A DNA stretch of 64,000 bases from Achromobacter pulmonis (GCF_002885955.2 NZ_POQS01000005.1:213597-277596); one strand, 5' to 3'; positions 34,499-44,840 are shown, numbered from the stretch's first letter. The notes: generated by a model not told the origin, from the letters alone. Translations and numbers: made by a program.

Positions 34499-35658
34499 GA
34501 GGCGTGGTCCTCGGGATGCAGCGGCGCCACCGGGCGTACTTTTTCGCCGGCGGACACGGTATGCACGCCCTGCCACACCACGCGTTCGCCGGCCTGCAGG
34601 CCGCCGGCCAGGGTCACGGTGCGCGCGTCGAAGCGCAGCACCTCGACGCGGCGCAGCTCCAGCGTGTCTTCGCCCTGCCTGACGACCCACACCGCGGGCG
34701 CGGGGCCGTCATGGAACAGCGCGGTGGCCGGCAGCGTATACGTGGGCGGCCCGTCGCCGGCCGGGTTGTCGAAACGGATATTGGCCGTCATGCCCAGGCG
34801 CACGTCCGGGGTGGGCGCCTGCAGCGTGAGCTTGGCGCGATAGGTGCGGCTGCGCGGATCGGCGGCCGGCGATATTTCGCGCAGCACGGCGGCAAAGCTG
34901 CGGCCGGGCAGGGGGCCGAGCGTGACGCTGGCCTGCTGGCCGATCTCCAGGCCCGCCAGCACGCTTTCCGGCACGTCGCAGATGGCGTCGATGTCGCCGG
35001 ACCAGGCCAGGCTGTACACCGGTTGGCCGGCGGCCACGTTCTGGCCGGTGTCGGCCTGCTCGGCGGTGACGACGCCGGCATGGTCGGCCCGCAGCGTCGT
35101 GTATTCGAGCTGGTCGGCCGCCAGCCCCGCCTGCTGCGCGGCCTGGTCGCGCTGCGCCAGCGCCGCGGCGTAGGCGTTGCGGGTCTGTTCCAGTTGGGTC
35201 GTGGCGATCAGGTTTTCGCGCGCCTGGGCGCGGTCGCGGTCGAGCTGCCGGCGCGCATAGTCCAGCTGGTGCTGGGCGGCGGTCAATTGGGCGCGGGCGC
35301 TGGCCGCGTTCTTGCTGGCGTCGGCGGGATCGAGCCTGGCCACGACCTGGCCGGGTTCGACCGCGTCGCCCAGCCTGACCGCGCGTTCGACGATCTTGCC
35401 GCCCACGCGAAACGACAGCGGCGTGCTGTAGCGCGCCTGGACTTCGCCGGGCAGGGTCCAGGCCGGCAGGCGTTCGTCGGCCTGGGCCGGCATGGCGACG
35501 ACCGGGCGCGGCGCCGGCGCGGGCGCCGGCTCGCGTCCGCAGCCGGCAAGCGCAAGCGCCAGCAGCGCGGCGGCGGGCAACCGCAGCAAATGGGTACTCG
35601 GGGAAGAGGACGCCGCGCCGGGGGCGGCACGGCGCAGGCCTGGGCCAGGGCAATTCAC
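34495..35658 (-). CDS. RND efflux periplasmic adaptor (membrane fusion) lipoprotein, efflux cluster 1
   Basis: A 387-residue adaptor. The GTG at 35658 follows GAGGTG. The lipobox ALALAGC places the acceptor Cys near residue 40 after a rather long N-terminal stretch, so a shorter start inside it is possible. The lipoyl half-motifs surround a coiled coil of about residues 105-170 (ASARAQLTAAQHQLDYARRQ). The beta-barrel domain carries DPRSRTYRAKLTL. It bridges the inner-membrane pump to the outer channel and is the first gene of the operon. Palindromes near 35720-35753 just upstream are the likely TetR binding sites. Confidence 0.86.
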   Translation of the reverse strand: MNCPGPGLRRAAPGAASSSPSTHLLRLPAAALLALALAGCGREPAPAPAPRPVVAMPAQADERLPAWTLPGEVQARYSTPLSFRVGGKIVERAVRLGDAVEPGQVVARLDPADASKNAASARAQLTAAQHQLDYARRQLDRDRAQARENLIATTQLEQTRNAYAAALAQRDQAAQQAGLAADQLEYTTLRADHAGVVTAEQADTGQNVAAGQPVYSLAWSGDIDAICDVPESVLAGLEIGQQASVTLGPLPGRSFAAVLREISPAADPRSRTYRAKLTLQAPTPDVRLGMTANIRFDNPAGDGPPTYTLPATALFHDGPAPAVWVVRQGEDTLELRRVEVLRFDARTVTLAGGLQAGERVVWQGVHTVSAGEKVRPVAPLHPEDHAS

Positions 35659-35719
35659 GGAACACCTCGCGGCGCGGAGAAACAGGCGGCCGCTACCGGC
35701 CGATACGGCCTGGATTCTA

Positions 35720-35753
35720 ATACATCAATGTATCTGGATTCAATGGTGAATCC
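35720..35753. promoter_or_regulatory. Candidate TetR operators: ATACAT-CA-ATGTAT and GGATTCA-ATGG-TGAATCC
   Basis: Two perfect inverted repeats at 35720-35733 and 35736-35753 lie between the divergent MFP and TetR genes, 30-60 bp from each start. The first resembles AcrR-type operators in its TACAT and ATGTA arms. A third GGATTC half-site is at 35712-35717. Either could be the true site; binding by the adjacent TetR is inferred. Confidence 0.55.
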
Positions 35754-35783
35754 GAAACTGCGTCCGATGCTAAACTTGCCGCC

Positions 35784-36422
35784 ATGTCAAAAGTCCGTCT
35801 TACGCGAGAGCAAAGCCGTGACCAGACGCGGCAGCGTCTGCTCGACGCTGCGCAATCGATTTTTCTTGCCAAGGGGTTCGTGGCCGCCAGCGTCGAGGAC
35901 ATCGCCGAGCAGGCGGGGTACACGCGCGGGGCGTTCTATTCCAATTTCTCCAGCAAGTCCGAGCTCTTCCTGCAGCTGCTCAAGCGCGACCACGAAAGCG
36001 TGATGGCCGACATGCGCGCCATCTTCGAGGACGGCGAGTCGCGTGCGCAGATGGAGGCGCGGGTGCTGGAGTATTACTCCACGCACTACCGCGAGAACGA
36101 TTGCTTCCTGCTGTGGATGGAAGCCAAGCTGCAGGCCGCCCGCGACCCGGAGTTCCGCGTCGGTTTCGCGACCTGTATGCGCGAGCTGCGCGAGGCCACC
36201 ACCGAATACATCCGCCAGTTTTCGGCCCGCGTCGGCACGCCTTTGCCGCTGCCGGCCGAACAGCTGGCGCTGGGCCTGCTGGCCCTGTCGGACGGCATGC
36301 AGTTCAGCTATGCCTTCGATCCGCAGGCCGTCACCCCGGAGATGACCGAGGCCGTGCTGGCCGGATTCTTCCGCCGCGTGGTGTTCGGCGAATCCGGCCC
36401 GCCGCAGGCGGAACAGCCCTAG
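35784..36422 (+). CDS. TetR-family repressor, presumed regulator of efflux cluster 1
   Basis: A 212-residue TetR protein. The N-terminal helix-turn-helix lies at about residues 12-58 (TRQRLLDAAQSIFLAKGFVAASVEDIAEQAGYTRGAFYSNF, recognition part EDIAEQAGYTRGAFYSNFSS). The all-helical ligand domain fills the rest. It is divergent from the MFP-RND-OMF operon, with operator-like palindromes in the 125-bp gap, which is the classic arrangement of a local efflux repressor. Its stop overlaps the convergent VOC gene by four bases. The inducing drug is unknown. Confidence 0.86.
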   Translation: MSKVRLTREQSRDQTRQRLLDAAQSIFLAKGFVAASVEDIAEQAGYTRGAFYSNFSSKSELFLQLLKRDHESVMADMRAIFEDGESRAQMEARVLEYYSTHYRENDCFLLWMEAKLQAARDPEFRVGFATCMRELREATTEYIRQFSARVGTPLPLPAEQLALGLLALSDGMQFSYAFDPQAVTPEMTEAVLAGFFRRVVFGESGPPQAEQP

Positions 36423-36799
36423 GGCAGCAGCTCGGAAATCTCGATCAGGTTCAGGTCGGGGTCGCGCAGGTACACCGAGCGGATCTTGCCGGTGGCCCCG
36501 GTGCGCGGCACCGGGCCTTCGATGATGGCGGCGCCGGCCTGGCGCAGCCGCTCGATGACTTCATCCAGCGGGCGATCGGCGATGAAGCACAGGTCCAGCG
36601 CGCCCGGCACCGGCAGATGGGCCTTGGGTTCGAACTCGCGGCCGCGCACGTGCAGGTTGATCTTCTGGTTGCCGAAACGCAACGCCTGCCGGCCTTCCCC
36701 GAAAGTTTCCAGGCGCATGCCCAGGATACGGGTGTAGAAATCCACTGTGGCTTCCGGGTCGGTGCAGGTCAGGACCAGGTGGTCCAGATGGTCGATCAT
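36419..36799 (-). CDS. VOC (glyoxalase) family protein, fosfomycin/virulence-protein-like subgroup
   Basis: A 126-residue single-domain VOC protein. The ATG at 36799 follows GGAG and opens MIDHLDHLVLTCTDPEATVD, the usual first strand with a metal-ligand His. The central KINLHVRGREFEPKAH and the late SVYLRDPDLNLIEI supply the other candidate ligands. Enzymatic function is not predictable; relatives are lactoylglutathione lyases and dioxygenase-like proteins. It is convergent with the TetR gene (4-bp overlap) and divergent from the BetT gene. Confidence 0.8.
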   Translation of the reverse strand: MIDHLDHLVLTCTDPEATVDFYTRILGMRLETFGEGRQALRFGNQKINLHVRGREFEPKAHLPVPGALDLCFIADRPLDEVIERLRQAGAAIIEGPVPRTGATGKIRSVYLRDPDLNLIEISELLP

Positions 36800-36940
36800 G
36801 AGGGCTCTCCGGCTGGCCGCCTGCATTGGGATCGAGTTTGGCAGACGGCGCTTGGCCGTGATAGTAATACTTGCGGCGCGCAGCCGGACTGAGGGGGGCG
36901 CGCGCCGGATTTTCCCACCCTCGCCGCAAGGATCTGCTGC

Positions 36941-38908
36941 ATGACTTCAGAAACCCGGCCATCCACCATAAACCGACCCGTGTTCTTTCCCGCGGCCCTG
37001 TTCACGCTGCTGCTGGTGGGCTTCGCGATACTCGCGCCCAAGGCCGCGCAAAGCCTGTTCGGGTCCGTGCAAAGCTGGATACTGGGCAACGCAAGCTGGT
37101 TCTACATACTGGTGGTGGCCATCATTCTGCTGGCCGTGGTGTTCCTGGCGGTCAGCCGCTACGGCGACATCAAGCTGGGCCCCGACCACAGCGAGCCCGA
37201 CTACCGCAACTTCACCTGGTTCGCCATGCTGTTCTCGGCGGGCATGGGCATCGGCCTGATGTTCTTCGGCGTGGCCGAGCCGGTCATGCACTTCATGTCG
37301 CCGCCGGTGGGCGAGGGCGGCACGGTCGCGGCCGCGCGCGAAGCCATGAACATCACCTTCTTCCATTGGGGCCTGCACGCCTGGGCCGTGTACGCGGTGG
37401 TGGCGCTGATCCTGGCGTTCTTCAGCTATCGCCACGGGCTGCCGCTGACCCTGCGCTCGGCGCTCTATCCGCTGATCGGCAACCGCATCCACGGGCCGAT
37501 CGGCCATGCCGTCGACATCTTCGCCATCATCGGCACGGTGCTGGGCGTGGCGACCTCGCTGGGCCTGGGCGTGGCGCAGATCAACAGCGGCCTGAACCAG
37601 CTGTTCGGCATCTCGGTGGGCGTGCCCACCCAGATCGTCCTCATCATCATCACCTGTGGCCTGGCGACCCTGTCGGTGGCCAGCGGCCTGGACAAGGGCA
37701 TCCGCATCCTGTCCGAAACCAACCTGGCGCTGGCGGCGGTGCTGCTGCTGTTCGTGCTGGTCGCCGGTCCCACCGTGTTCCTGCTGCAGACCTTCGTGCA
37801 GAACACCGGCGCCTACCTGTCCGACATCGTCAACAAGACCTTCAACCTGTACGCCTACGAACCCACCGACTGGATCGGCGGCTGGACCCTGTTCTACTGG
37901 GGCTGGTGGATCGCCTGGTCGCCCTTCGTGGGCCTGTTCATCGCGCGCATCTCGCGCGGACGCACCATCCGCGAATTCGTGACCGGCGTGCTGCTGGTGC
38001 CGGCCGGCTTCACCCTGTTCTGGATGACGGTGTTCGGCGATACCGCCATCCACATGATCCTGGTCGACAAGGTGCAGGGCTTCGCCGAGGTCGTGCAGGC
38101 CGATTCGTCGCTGGCGCTGTTCGCGTTCCTCGACCAGCTGCCCTGGAGCAGCGTGCTGTCGGTCATCGCCATCGCGATGGTGGCCGTGTTCTTCGTGACG
38201 TCGGCCGACTCCGGCGCGCTGGTGGTGGACCTGCTGGCTTCCGGCGGTTCGGACCGCACGCCCGTGTGGCAGCGGATTTTCTGGTCGCTGCTGATGGGCG
38301 CGGTGGCCATCGCGCTGCTGCTGGCCGACGGGTTGACCGCGCTGCAGACGGCCACCATCGCCAGCGCGCTGCCGTTCTCCATCATTCTGCTGCTGTCCCT
38401 GTGGGGGCTGTTCAAGGCGCTCAAGCTGGACGCCACCAAGCGCGGCATCCGCTACCAGTCGCTGACCCTGTCGCGTCCGGCCCGCGGCGGCCAGTCCTGG
38501 GAGCGGCGCCTGCGCAACATGGTCATGATGCCGCGCCGCGCCCACGTGCTGCGCTTCATCGCCGACGTGGTGCGCCCGGCGCTGGAAGACGTGGCCGACG
38601 AACTGCGCCGCCAGGGCTACGCCGTGGCCGTGCGCGACGACGAGAACGAAGGCGCCGTCACGCTGGAGGTCTCGCATGGCGATTACCTGGACTTCTGGTA
38701 CGCGGTGCGCCCCGAGGCCTTCGTGCGGCCCAGCCTGACGCCGGAAGAGGCGGCCGACGAAGACGAACGCAAGTACTTCCGCGCCGAAGTCCACCTGCGC
38801 GAAGGCGGGCAGGACTACGACATCATGGGCTGGAGCCGGGATGCCGTGATCGGCGACATCCTCGACCAGTACGAACGGCACCGCCATTATCTGCACATGG
38901 TCCGCTGA
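36941..38908 (+). CDS. BCCT-family high-affinity choline transporter, BetT-like
   Basis: A 655-residue BCCT symporter. About twelve membrane segments lie between residues 15 and 500. The Trp-rich substrate motif WTLFYWGWWIAWSPFVGLFI is near residue 315, and GMGIGLMFFGVAEPVMHF near 105 is the family signature. A soluble C-terminal domain of about 140 residues (from RNMVMMPRRAHVLRFI) is typical of osmotically regulated BetT. Such proteins import choline, carnitine or betaine for osmoprotection or catabolism. No bet genes are adjacent. A strong terminator follows at 38933-38960, so the gene is a single transcript. Confidence 0.88.
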   Translation: MTSETRPSTINRPVFFPAALFTLLLVGFAILAPKAAQSLFGSVQSWILGNASWFYILVVAIILLAVVFLAVSRYGDIKLGPDHSEPDYRNFTWFAMLFSAGMGIGLMFFGVAEPVMHFMSPPVGEGGTVAAAREAMNITFFHWGLHAWAVYAVVALILAFFSYRHGLPLTLRSALYPLIGNRIHGPIGHAVDIFAIIGTVLGVATSLGLGVAQINSGLNQLFGISVGVPTQIVLIIITCGLATLSVASGLDKGIRILSETNLALAAVLLLFVLVAGPTVFLLQTFVQNTGAYLSDIVNKTFNLYAYEPTDWIGGWTLFYWGWWIAWSPFVGLFIARISRGRTIREFVTGVLLVPAGFTLFWMTVFGDTAIHMILVDKVQGFAEVVQADSSLALFAFLDQLPWSSVLSVIAIAMVAVFFVTSADSGALVVDLLASGGSDRTPVWQRIFWSLLMGAVAIALLLADGLTALQTATIASALPFSIILLLSLWGLFKALKLDATKRGIRYQSLTLSRPARGGQSWERRLRNMVMMPRRAHVLRFIADVVRPALEDVADELRRQGYAVAVRDDENEGAVTLEVSHGDYLDFWYAVRPEAFVRPSLTPEEAADEDERKYFRAEVHLREGGQDYDIMGWSRDAVIGDILDQYERHRHYLHMVR

Positions 38909-38932
38909 CGCGCGCCGCCGCACCATCCATCG

Positions 38933-38960
38933 CCGCCGGATTTTTCCGGCGGTTTTTTTT
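38933..38960 (+). terminator. Rho-independent terminator after the BetT-like gene
   Basis: A perfect 8-bp stem CCGCCGGA / TCCGGCGG with a TTTT loop, followed by eight T residues. It begins 25 bp after the transporter stop. Confidence 0.9.
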
Positions 38961-39087
38961 CGCCGGGCCATCCCCGTTCATCGGCAATAGGCCGACGCTA
39001 TGTAGGGTTTTGCGTTTTCTTCTTTGACGAAATCTACGATTTCAAGGATTATTCAAAGCCGTGTCTTTGATAAATAACGAGACGGGC

Positions 39088-40221
39088 ATGAGATCGAATT
39101 CTGGAACGTGGAAGGCGGGCGCCGTGGTGCTGGCGGTGGCGCTGGCCGGCGCGGGGCTGTACTGGAAGTATGGCGGCGCGAAGCAGAGCGGCGGCTGGAG
39201 CATGGCGCCGGTCAAGGTGGCGGTGGCGGCGGCGCAGCAGGCGGATTTCCCGGTGACGCTGGGCGGCATCGGGTCGCTGGAGGCCACGCGCCAGGTGCAG
39301 GTGGCCGCCGAGGTCGACGGCCGCCTGGCCCGCATCCTGTTCTCGCCGGGCGAGCGGGTGCGGGCCGGCCAGCTGCTGGCGCAGCTCAACGACGCGCCCG
39401 AGCAGGGCGAACTGGCGCGGCTGCAGGCCCAGGCCCGCAATGCGCGGGCGCAGCTGGAACGCACCCGCCGCCTGCTGCCGCAGCAGGCGGCCACGCGCGA
39501 GCAGCTGGACCAGGCCCAGGCCGACTACGACCAGACGGCCGCCGATATCAGGCGGGTGCAGGCGCTGATCGAGCAAAAGCACATCAAGGCGCCGTTCGAC
39601 GGCGTGCTCGGCGTGCGCCGGGTGCACCTGGGGCAGTTCCTGCGGGCCGGCGATCCGCTGGTGTCGCTGACCGACGCGTCCATCATGTACGCCAACATCA
39701 CGCTGCCCGAACAGGCGCTGGGGGCGTTGCAGGTGGGCCAGCCGGTGACGCTGACGGTCGACGCCCATGCCGGGCGCGAGTTCACCGGCAAGGTCACCAC
39801 TGTCGAGCCGCAGGTGGACCCGGGTTCGCGCACCGTGCGCATCCAGGCGACGCTGCCCAACCCCGACGGCGCGCTGGCGGCCGGGATGTTCGCGCATGGC
39901 GAGGTCGGCCTGCCCGCCCGTCCCGGCGTGATCACCGTGCCGGAAACCGCCATCAGCTACAGCGCCTACGGCGATTCGGTCTATGTGCTGACCCCGCCCG
40001 AGGCCGGGCAGGAGTCGGCCTCGCCGACCGTCAGGCAGGCCTATGTCAAGACCGCCGAGCGCGTGCGCGGCCGGGTGGTCGTGACCGAGGGCCTGCGGCC
40101 CGGCGACCGGGTGGTGACCTCGGGCCAATTGCGGCTGCACAACGGCGCCGCGGTGGCCGTCAGCCCCGACGACACGGTGGCGCTGGACGGCGCGCCGCGG
40201 GCCGTGGCGCAGGCTCGGTGA
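39088..40221 (+). CDS. RND efflux periplasmic adaptor (membrane fusion protein), efflux cluster 2
   Basis: A 377-residue adaptor with an N-terminal anchor segment (AGAVVLAVALAGAGLYW). Lipoyl and coiled-coil parts lie at about 50-180 (QVQVAAEVDGRLARILFSPG, LEATRQVQVAAEVDG). The barrel region contains VEPQVDPGSRTVRIQATLPN, typical of the MexH/MexC-like group. The ATG at 39088 is preferred because it immediately precedes the anchor; an in-frame GTG at 39061 is the alternative. The gene is followed 16 bp later by the frameshifted RND pump gene and then an OMF gene. No regulator gene is adjacent upstream. Confidence 0.83.
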   Translation: MRSNSGTWKAGAVVLAVALAGAGLYWKYGGAKQSGGWSMAPVKVAVAAAQQADFPVTLGGIGSLEATRQVQVAAEVDGRLARILFSPGERVRAGQLLAQLNDAPEQGELARLQAQARNARAQLERTRRLLPQQAATREQLDQAQADYDQTAADIRRVQALIEQKHIKAPFDGVLGVRRVHLGQFLRAGDPLVSLTDASIMYANITLPEQALGALQVGQPVTLTVDAHAGREFTGKVTTVEPQVDPGSRTVRIQATLPNPDGALAAGMFAHGEVGLPARPGVITVPETAISYSAYGDSVYVLTPPEAGQESASPTVRQAYVKTAERVRGRVVVTEGLRPGDRVVTSGQLRLHNGAAVAVSPDDTVALDGAPRAVAQAR

Positions 40222-40237
40222 CGGCGCGGAGACCGAT

Positions 40238-43200
40238 ATGAAATTCACCGATCTCTTCGTGCGCCGGCCGGTGCTGGCCCTGGTGGTCAGCACCCTCATC
40301 CTGCTGCTGGGCATCAAGGCCCTCTGCCGGTGCGGCAGTATCCGCTGACCGAAAGCACCACCATCACCATCACGACGCAGTATCCGGGCGCCTCGCCCGA
40401 CCTGATGCAGGGCTTCGTGACCCAGCCCATCGCGCAGTCGGTGGCCACCGTCGAGGGCATCGACTACCTGTCCTCGTCCTCGACCCAGGGGCGCAGCGTC
40501 ATCACGGTGCGCATGAAGCTCAACGCCGATTCGAACAAGGCCATGACCGAAGTGATGGCCAAGGTCAACGAGGTCAAGTACCGGCTGCCGCAGGACGCCT
40601 ACGACCCGGTGCTGGTGAAGTCCTCGGGCGAGGCGACCGCCGTGGCCTATGTGGGCTTCTCCAGTTCGACCCTGTCGCTGGCCGCGCTGACCGACTATCT
40701 GTCGCGCGTGGTGCAGCCGCAGCTTTCCTCGATCGACGGCGTGGCCAGCGTGGAGCTGTACGGCGGCCAGAAGCTGGCCATGCGCGTGTGGCTGGACCCG
40801 TTCCGCATGGCCGCGCGCGGCATCTCCGCCGGCGAGCTGGCCGACGCGCTGCGCCAGAACAACGTGCAGGCCGCGCCGGGCCAGGCCAAGGGCCTGTACG
40901 TGGTGTCCAACATCCAGGTCAACACCGACCTGGTCAACGTGGCCGAGTTCCGCGACATGGTCGTCAAGCACGATGGCGACGCCATCGTGCGGCTGGGCGA
41001 CGTGGCCACGGTCGAGCTGGGGGCGGCGTCCTCGGATTCCAGCGGCCTGATGGACGGCGAGCCGGCCGTGTACTTCGGGCTGAACGCCACGCCGGTGGGC
41101 AATCCGCTGGTCATCGTCAAGCGCCTGAACGAACTGCTGCCCGGCATCAAGCAGAACCTGCCGCCGGGAACCAGCGTGCAGGTGCCGTTCGAGCTGGCGC
41201 GCTTCATCAGCGCCTCGATCGACGGCGTGGTGCGCACGCTGCTGGAGGCCGTGGTCATCGTGGTGGCCGTGATCTTCCTGTGCCTGGGCTCCTTGCGGGC
41301 GGTGCTGATCCCGGTGGTGACGATCCCGCTTTCCATGCTGGGCGGAGCGGCCATCATGGCCCTGTTCGGCTTCAGCGTGAACCTGCTGACCCTGCTGGCG
41401 ATGGTGCTGGCCATCGGCCTGGTGGTGGACGACGCCATCGTGGTGGTGGAAAACGTGCACCGCCACATCGAGGAGGGCAAGTCGCCGGTGCGCGCCGCGC
41501 TGATCGGCGCGCGCGAGGTGGCCGGGCCGGTGATCGCCATGACGATCACGCTGGCCGCGGTGTACGCGCCCATCGGCCTGATGGGCGGGCTGACCGGCTC
41601 GCTCTTCAAGGAGTTCGCCTTCACGCTGGCCGGGGCGGTGGTGGTCTCCGGCGTCATCGCGCTGACGCTGTCGCCGGTGATGAGTTCGTTCCTGCTGGAC
41701 AGCCGCGTCTCGGAAAACTGGATGGCGCGCCGCGCCGAGCATTTCTTCGGCTGGCTGGGCGCGGCCTACGGCCGGCTGCTGGACGTGTCGCTGCATCACC
41801 GCTGGGTCACCGGGCTGGTCGCGGTGGCGGTGCTGATCAGCCTGCCGTTCCTGTACAACGCGGCCCAGCGCGAGCTGGCGCCGGTGGAAGACCAGTCCAC
41901 CGTGCTCACCGCGATCAAGTCGCCGCAGCACGCCAACATCGACTACGTGGAGAAGTTCGGCAAGAAGTGGGACGACGTGATGAAGACCCTGCCCGAACAG
42001 AACGGGCGCTGGCTCATCAACGGTTCCGACGGTGTGTCCAACAGCATCGGCGGCGTGGATTTCGTGCCGTGGGAGCAGCGCAGGCGCTCGGCCGACGAGA
42101 TCCAGGCCGACATGCAATCCATGGCCAACCAGGTCGAAGGCAGCAATATCTTCGCTTTCCAGCTGCCATCGCTGCCGGGCTCGACCGGCGGGCTGCCGGT
42201 GCAGATGGTGCTGATGAGCGCGGCCGACTACCCGGTGGTCTACGAGGCCATGGAAGCGCTCAAGCAGGCGGCGCGGGAAAGCGGCCTTTTCATGGTGGTA
42301 GACAGCGACCTGGACTACAACAACCCCGTCGTGCGCCTGAAGGTGGACCGGGCCAAGGCCAACAGCCTGGGCGTCACCATGAAAGCCATCGGCGATACTC
42401 TGGCCGTGCTGGTGGGCGAGAACTACGTCAACCGCTTCGGCATGGACGGGCGATCGTATGACGTGATTCCGCAGAGCCTGCGAGCCCAGCGTATTTCGCC
42501 CGAATCGCTGGCCCGCTACTACGTCAAGAGCGCCAGCGGCGCGCAGGTGCCCCTGTCGAACCTCGTGAGCGTGTCCATGGGCGTCGAGCCCAACAAGCTG
42601 ACCCAGTTCAACCAGCTCAACGCCGCCACCTTCCAGGCCATCCCCATGCCGGGCGTGACCATGGGCGACGCGGTGCAGTTCCTGACCCGCCAGGCGCAGG
42701 CGCTGCCGGCCGGCTTCAGCTACGACTGGCAGTCCGACGCGCGCCAGTTCAGCCAGGAAGGTGCGGCGCTGATGATCACCTTCATCTTCGCCATCATCGT
42801 GATCTACCTGGTGCTGGCGGCGCAATACGAAAGTCTGCGCGACCCCTTCACCATCCTGGTGAGCGTGCCCATGTCCATCTGCGGCGCGCTGATTCCGCTA
42901 GCGCTGGGCATGGCCACGGTGAACATCTATACCCAGATCGGGCTGGTGACGCTGATCGGCCTGATCAGCAAGCACGGCATCCTGATGGTGGAGTTCGCCA
43001 ACGAGATACAGGTCAGCCACGGGCTGGACCGGCGCGCCGCCATGGAGCAGGCCGCGCGCATCCGCCTGCGCCCGATCCTGATGACGACCGCCGCCATGGT
43101 GATGGGGCTGATCCCGCTGCTGTTCGCCACCGGCGCGGGCGCGCACAGCCGCTACAGCCTGGGCCTGGTCATCGTGGTGGGCCTGCTGGTGGGCACGCTC

Positions 43201-43320
43201 TTCACGCTGTTCGTGCTGCCCACCGTCTACACCGTGTTCGCCCGCGACCACCGGGCGGCGAGCGATACGCCGCGCGCCCGGGAACTGGCGCTGGCGCAGG
43301 CCGAGGACGCCGCGGCCTGA
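40238..43320 (+). pseudogene. RND efflux pump gene (MexI/MexQ-like) with an early frameshift, efflux cluster 2
   Basis: Reading from the ATG at 40238 gives a normal RND start (MKFTDLFVRRPVLALVVSTL) through transmembrane segment 1, then the frame breaks at about 40322-40330. The remaining 996 codons are intact in another phase from LPVRQYPLTESTTITITTQ to a stop at 43320. They include the relay motif GLVVDDAIVVVENVHRH near residue 400. About seven bases seem to be missing against the family spacing between GIKA and LPVRQYP. A start inside the downstream frame would lack transmembrane segment 1 and should not give an active pump. Sequencing error cannot be excluded. Confidence 0.78.
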
Positions 43321-43334
43321 ACGAAGGAATCATC

Positions 43335-44774
43335 ATGAAACACTCGACCCCGGATTTTCCTCTCCGCACACGGCTGCGCCGCGGCGCCGTCGCGCTGCTG
43401 GCGGCGCTGGCCGCCGCGGGCTGCGCCGTGGGGCCCGACTACCGGGCGCCCAGGCCCGATCCCGTCACCCTGGCCAGCCCCGAGCAGGCCCTGTTCTCCA
43501 CCGACCGGGTGCAGCGCGACTGGTGGAAGCAGTTGCAGGACCCGCAGCTGGACCGGCTGATCGCGCTGGCGCTGGAGCGCAACCTGGACATCCGCCAGGC
43601 GCAGGCGCGGCTGGCCGAATCGCGCGCGGTGCTGGACGAGCGCGAACTGGACCGGCTGCCCGCCGTGACTCTGGGCGGGGGCTACGAACGCAGTCTGTCG
43701 CAGGCCAATCCGGGCCCTGCCGGACGGCGCAATCTGGCCGAAAGCTACCGGGCCGGCTTCGACGCCACCTGGGAGCTGGACCTTTTCGGACGCCTGCGCC
43801 GGGCGGCCGAGGGCGCGGCGGCGCGCAGCGAGCAGCAGGCCGCCGACCTGGCCCAGACCCGCATCGTCGTGGCCGCCGAGGTGGCGCGCAATTACTTCGA
43901 GCTGCGCGGCGCGGAACAGCGGCTGGCGGTGGCGCGCGCCAATCTGGCGAGCCAGCGCGACAGCCTGCGCGTGATCCAGGCGATGGTGACGGCCGGGCGC
44001 GGCGACGAGGGCGACCTGGCCAGCGCGCGGGCCGAACTGGAAACCGTGCAGGCCAGCGTGCCGGTGCAGATCGCGGCGCGCCGGCTGGCGTTGTACCGGA
44101 TCGCGGTGCTGGCGGCGCTGCGCCCAGTGGAGCTGGGCGAGCTGGAGGCGGGCAAGCCCCTGGCTCCGCTCAACGTGCGCCTGCCGATCGGCGACGTGAG
44201 CGCCTTGCTGTCGCGCCGTCCCGACGTGCTGGCGGCCGAGCGCGGCATGGCGGCCGCCAACGCGGACGTGGGCGTGGCCACCGCGGAGCTGTATCCGCGC
44301 ATCGACCTGGGCGGCTTCCTCGGCTTCGTCGCCCTGCGCGGGGCGGACTTCGGCTCGTCGTCCAGCCGCGCGTTCAGCGTGGCCGCCGGCGCCGACTGGC
44401 CCGCGTTCCACCTGCCCACGGCGCTGGCGCGCAAGCGCGGCGCGGTGGCGCGGGCCGACGGCGCCACCGCCGGCTACGAGCAGACCGTGCTGCGCGCGGT
44501 CGAGGAACTGGAATCGGCGCTGACCGAATACGGCCAGACCCAGCAGCGCCTGGGCAGCCTGGTGCAGGCGGCCGCGCACAGCGGCCGGGCGGCGGAGCTG
44601 GCGCAACTGCGCTACCGCGAAGGCAGTGCGCCGTATTTGACGGTGCTGGACGCCCAGCGTACGCTTTTGCGCGCCCAGGACGCCGTGGCCGTGGCCGAAA
44701 CCGAGTCCTATACCCGGCTGATCGCGCTGTACAAGGCGCTAGGCGGCGGATGGGAGGCGCCGGACGCCGGCTGA
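43335..44774 (+). CDS. RND efflux outer-membrane factor lipoprotein, efflux cluster 2
   Basis: A 479-residue outer-membrane channel. The lipobox AAAGC follows a basic N-terminus (acceptor Cys about residue 30), and the mature protein begins AVGPDYRAPR as in the NodT/OprM lipoprotein family. Two OEP repeats are complete. ALLSRRPDVLAAERGMAAAN near residue 295 is the conserved second-repeat entry. It lies 14 bp after the frameshifted pump gene. It may still be made and could serve another pump, since OMFs are often shared. Confidence 0.86.
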   Translation: MKHSTPDFPLRTRLRRGAVALLAALAAAGCAVGPDYRAPRPDPVTLASPEQALFSTDRVQRDWWKQLQDPQLDRLIALALERNLDIRQAQARLAESRAVLDERELDRLPAVTLGGGYERSLSQANPGPAGRRNLAESYRAGFDATWELDLFGRLRRAAEGAAARSEQQAADLAQTRIVVAAEVARNYFELRGAEQRLAVARANLASQRDSLRVIQAMVTAGRGDEGDLASARAELETVQASVPVQIAARRLALYRIAVLAALRPVELGELEAGKPLAPLNVRLPIGDVSALLSRRPDVLAAERGMAAANADVGVATAELYPRIDLGGFLGFVALRGADFGSSSSRAFSVAAGADWPAFHLPTALARKRGAVARADGATAGYEQTVLRAVEELESALTEYGQTQQRLGSLVQAAAHSGRAAELAQLRYREGSAPYLTVLDAQRTLLRAQDAVAVAETESYTRLIALYKALGGGWEAPDAG

Positions 44775-44840
44775 CCGGCGGCCGCGGTTCGTGGCACCAT
44801 AGCCGAACATCCCAGGCAAACATCCGGAGAATCCACATTC

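Noticed and set aside
39049..42825. A very long open frame antisense to efflux cluster 2 (over 1,200 codons)
   Set aside because: It is a shadow of high-GC third-position bias in the RND genes on the other strand. The composition is His/Arg/Gln/Gly-rich and has no family resemblance.
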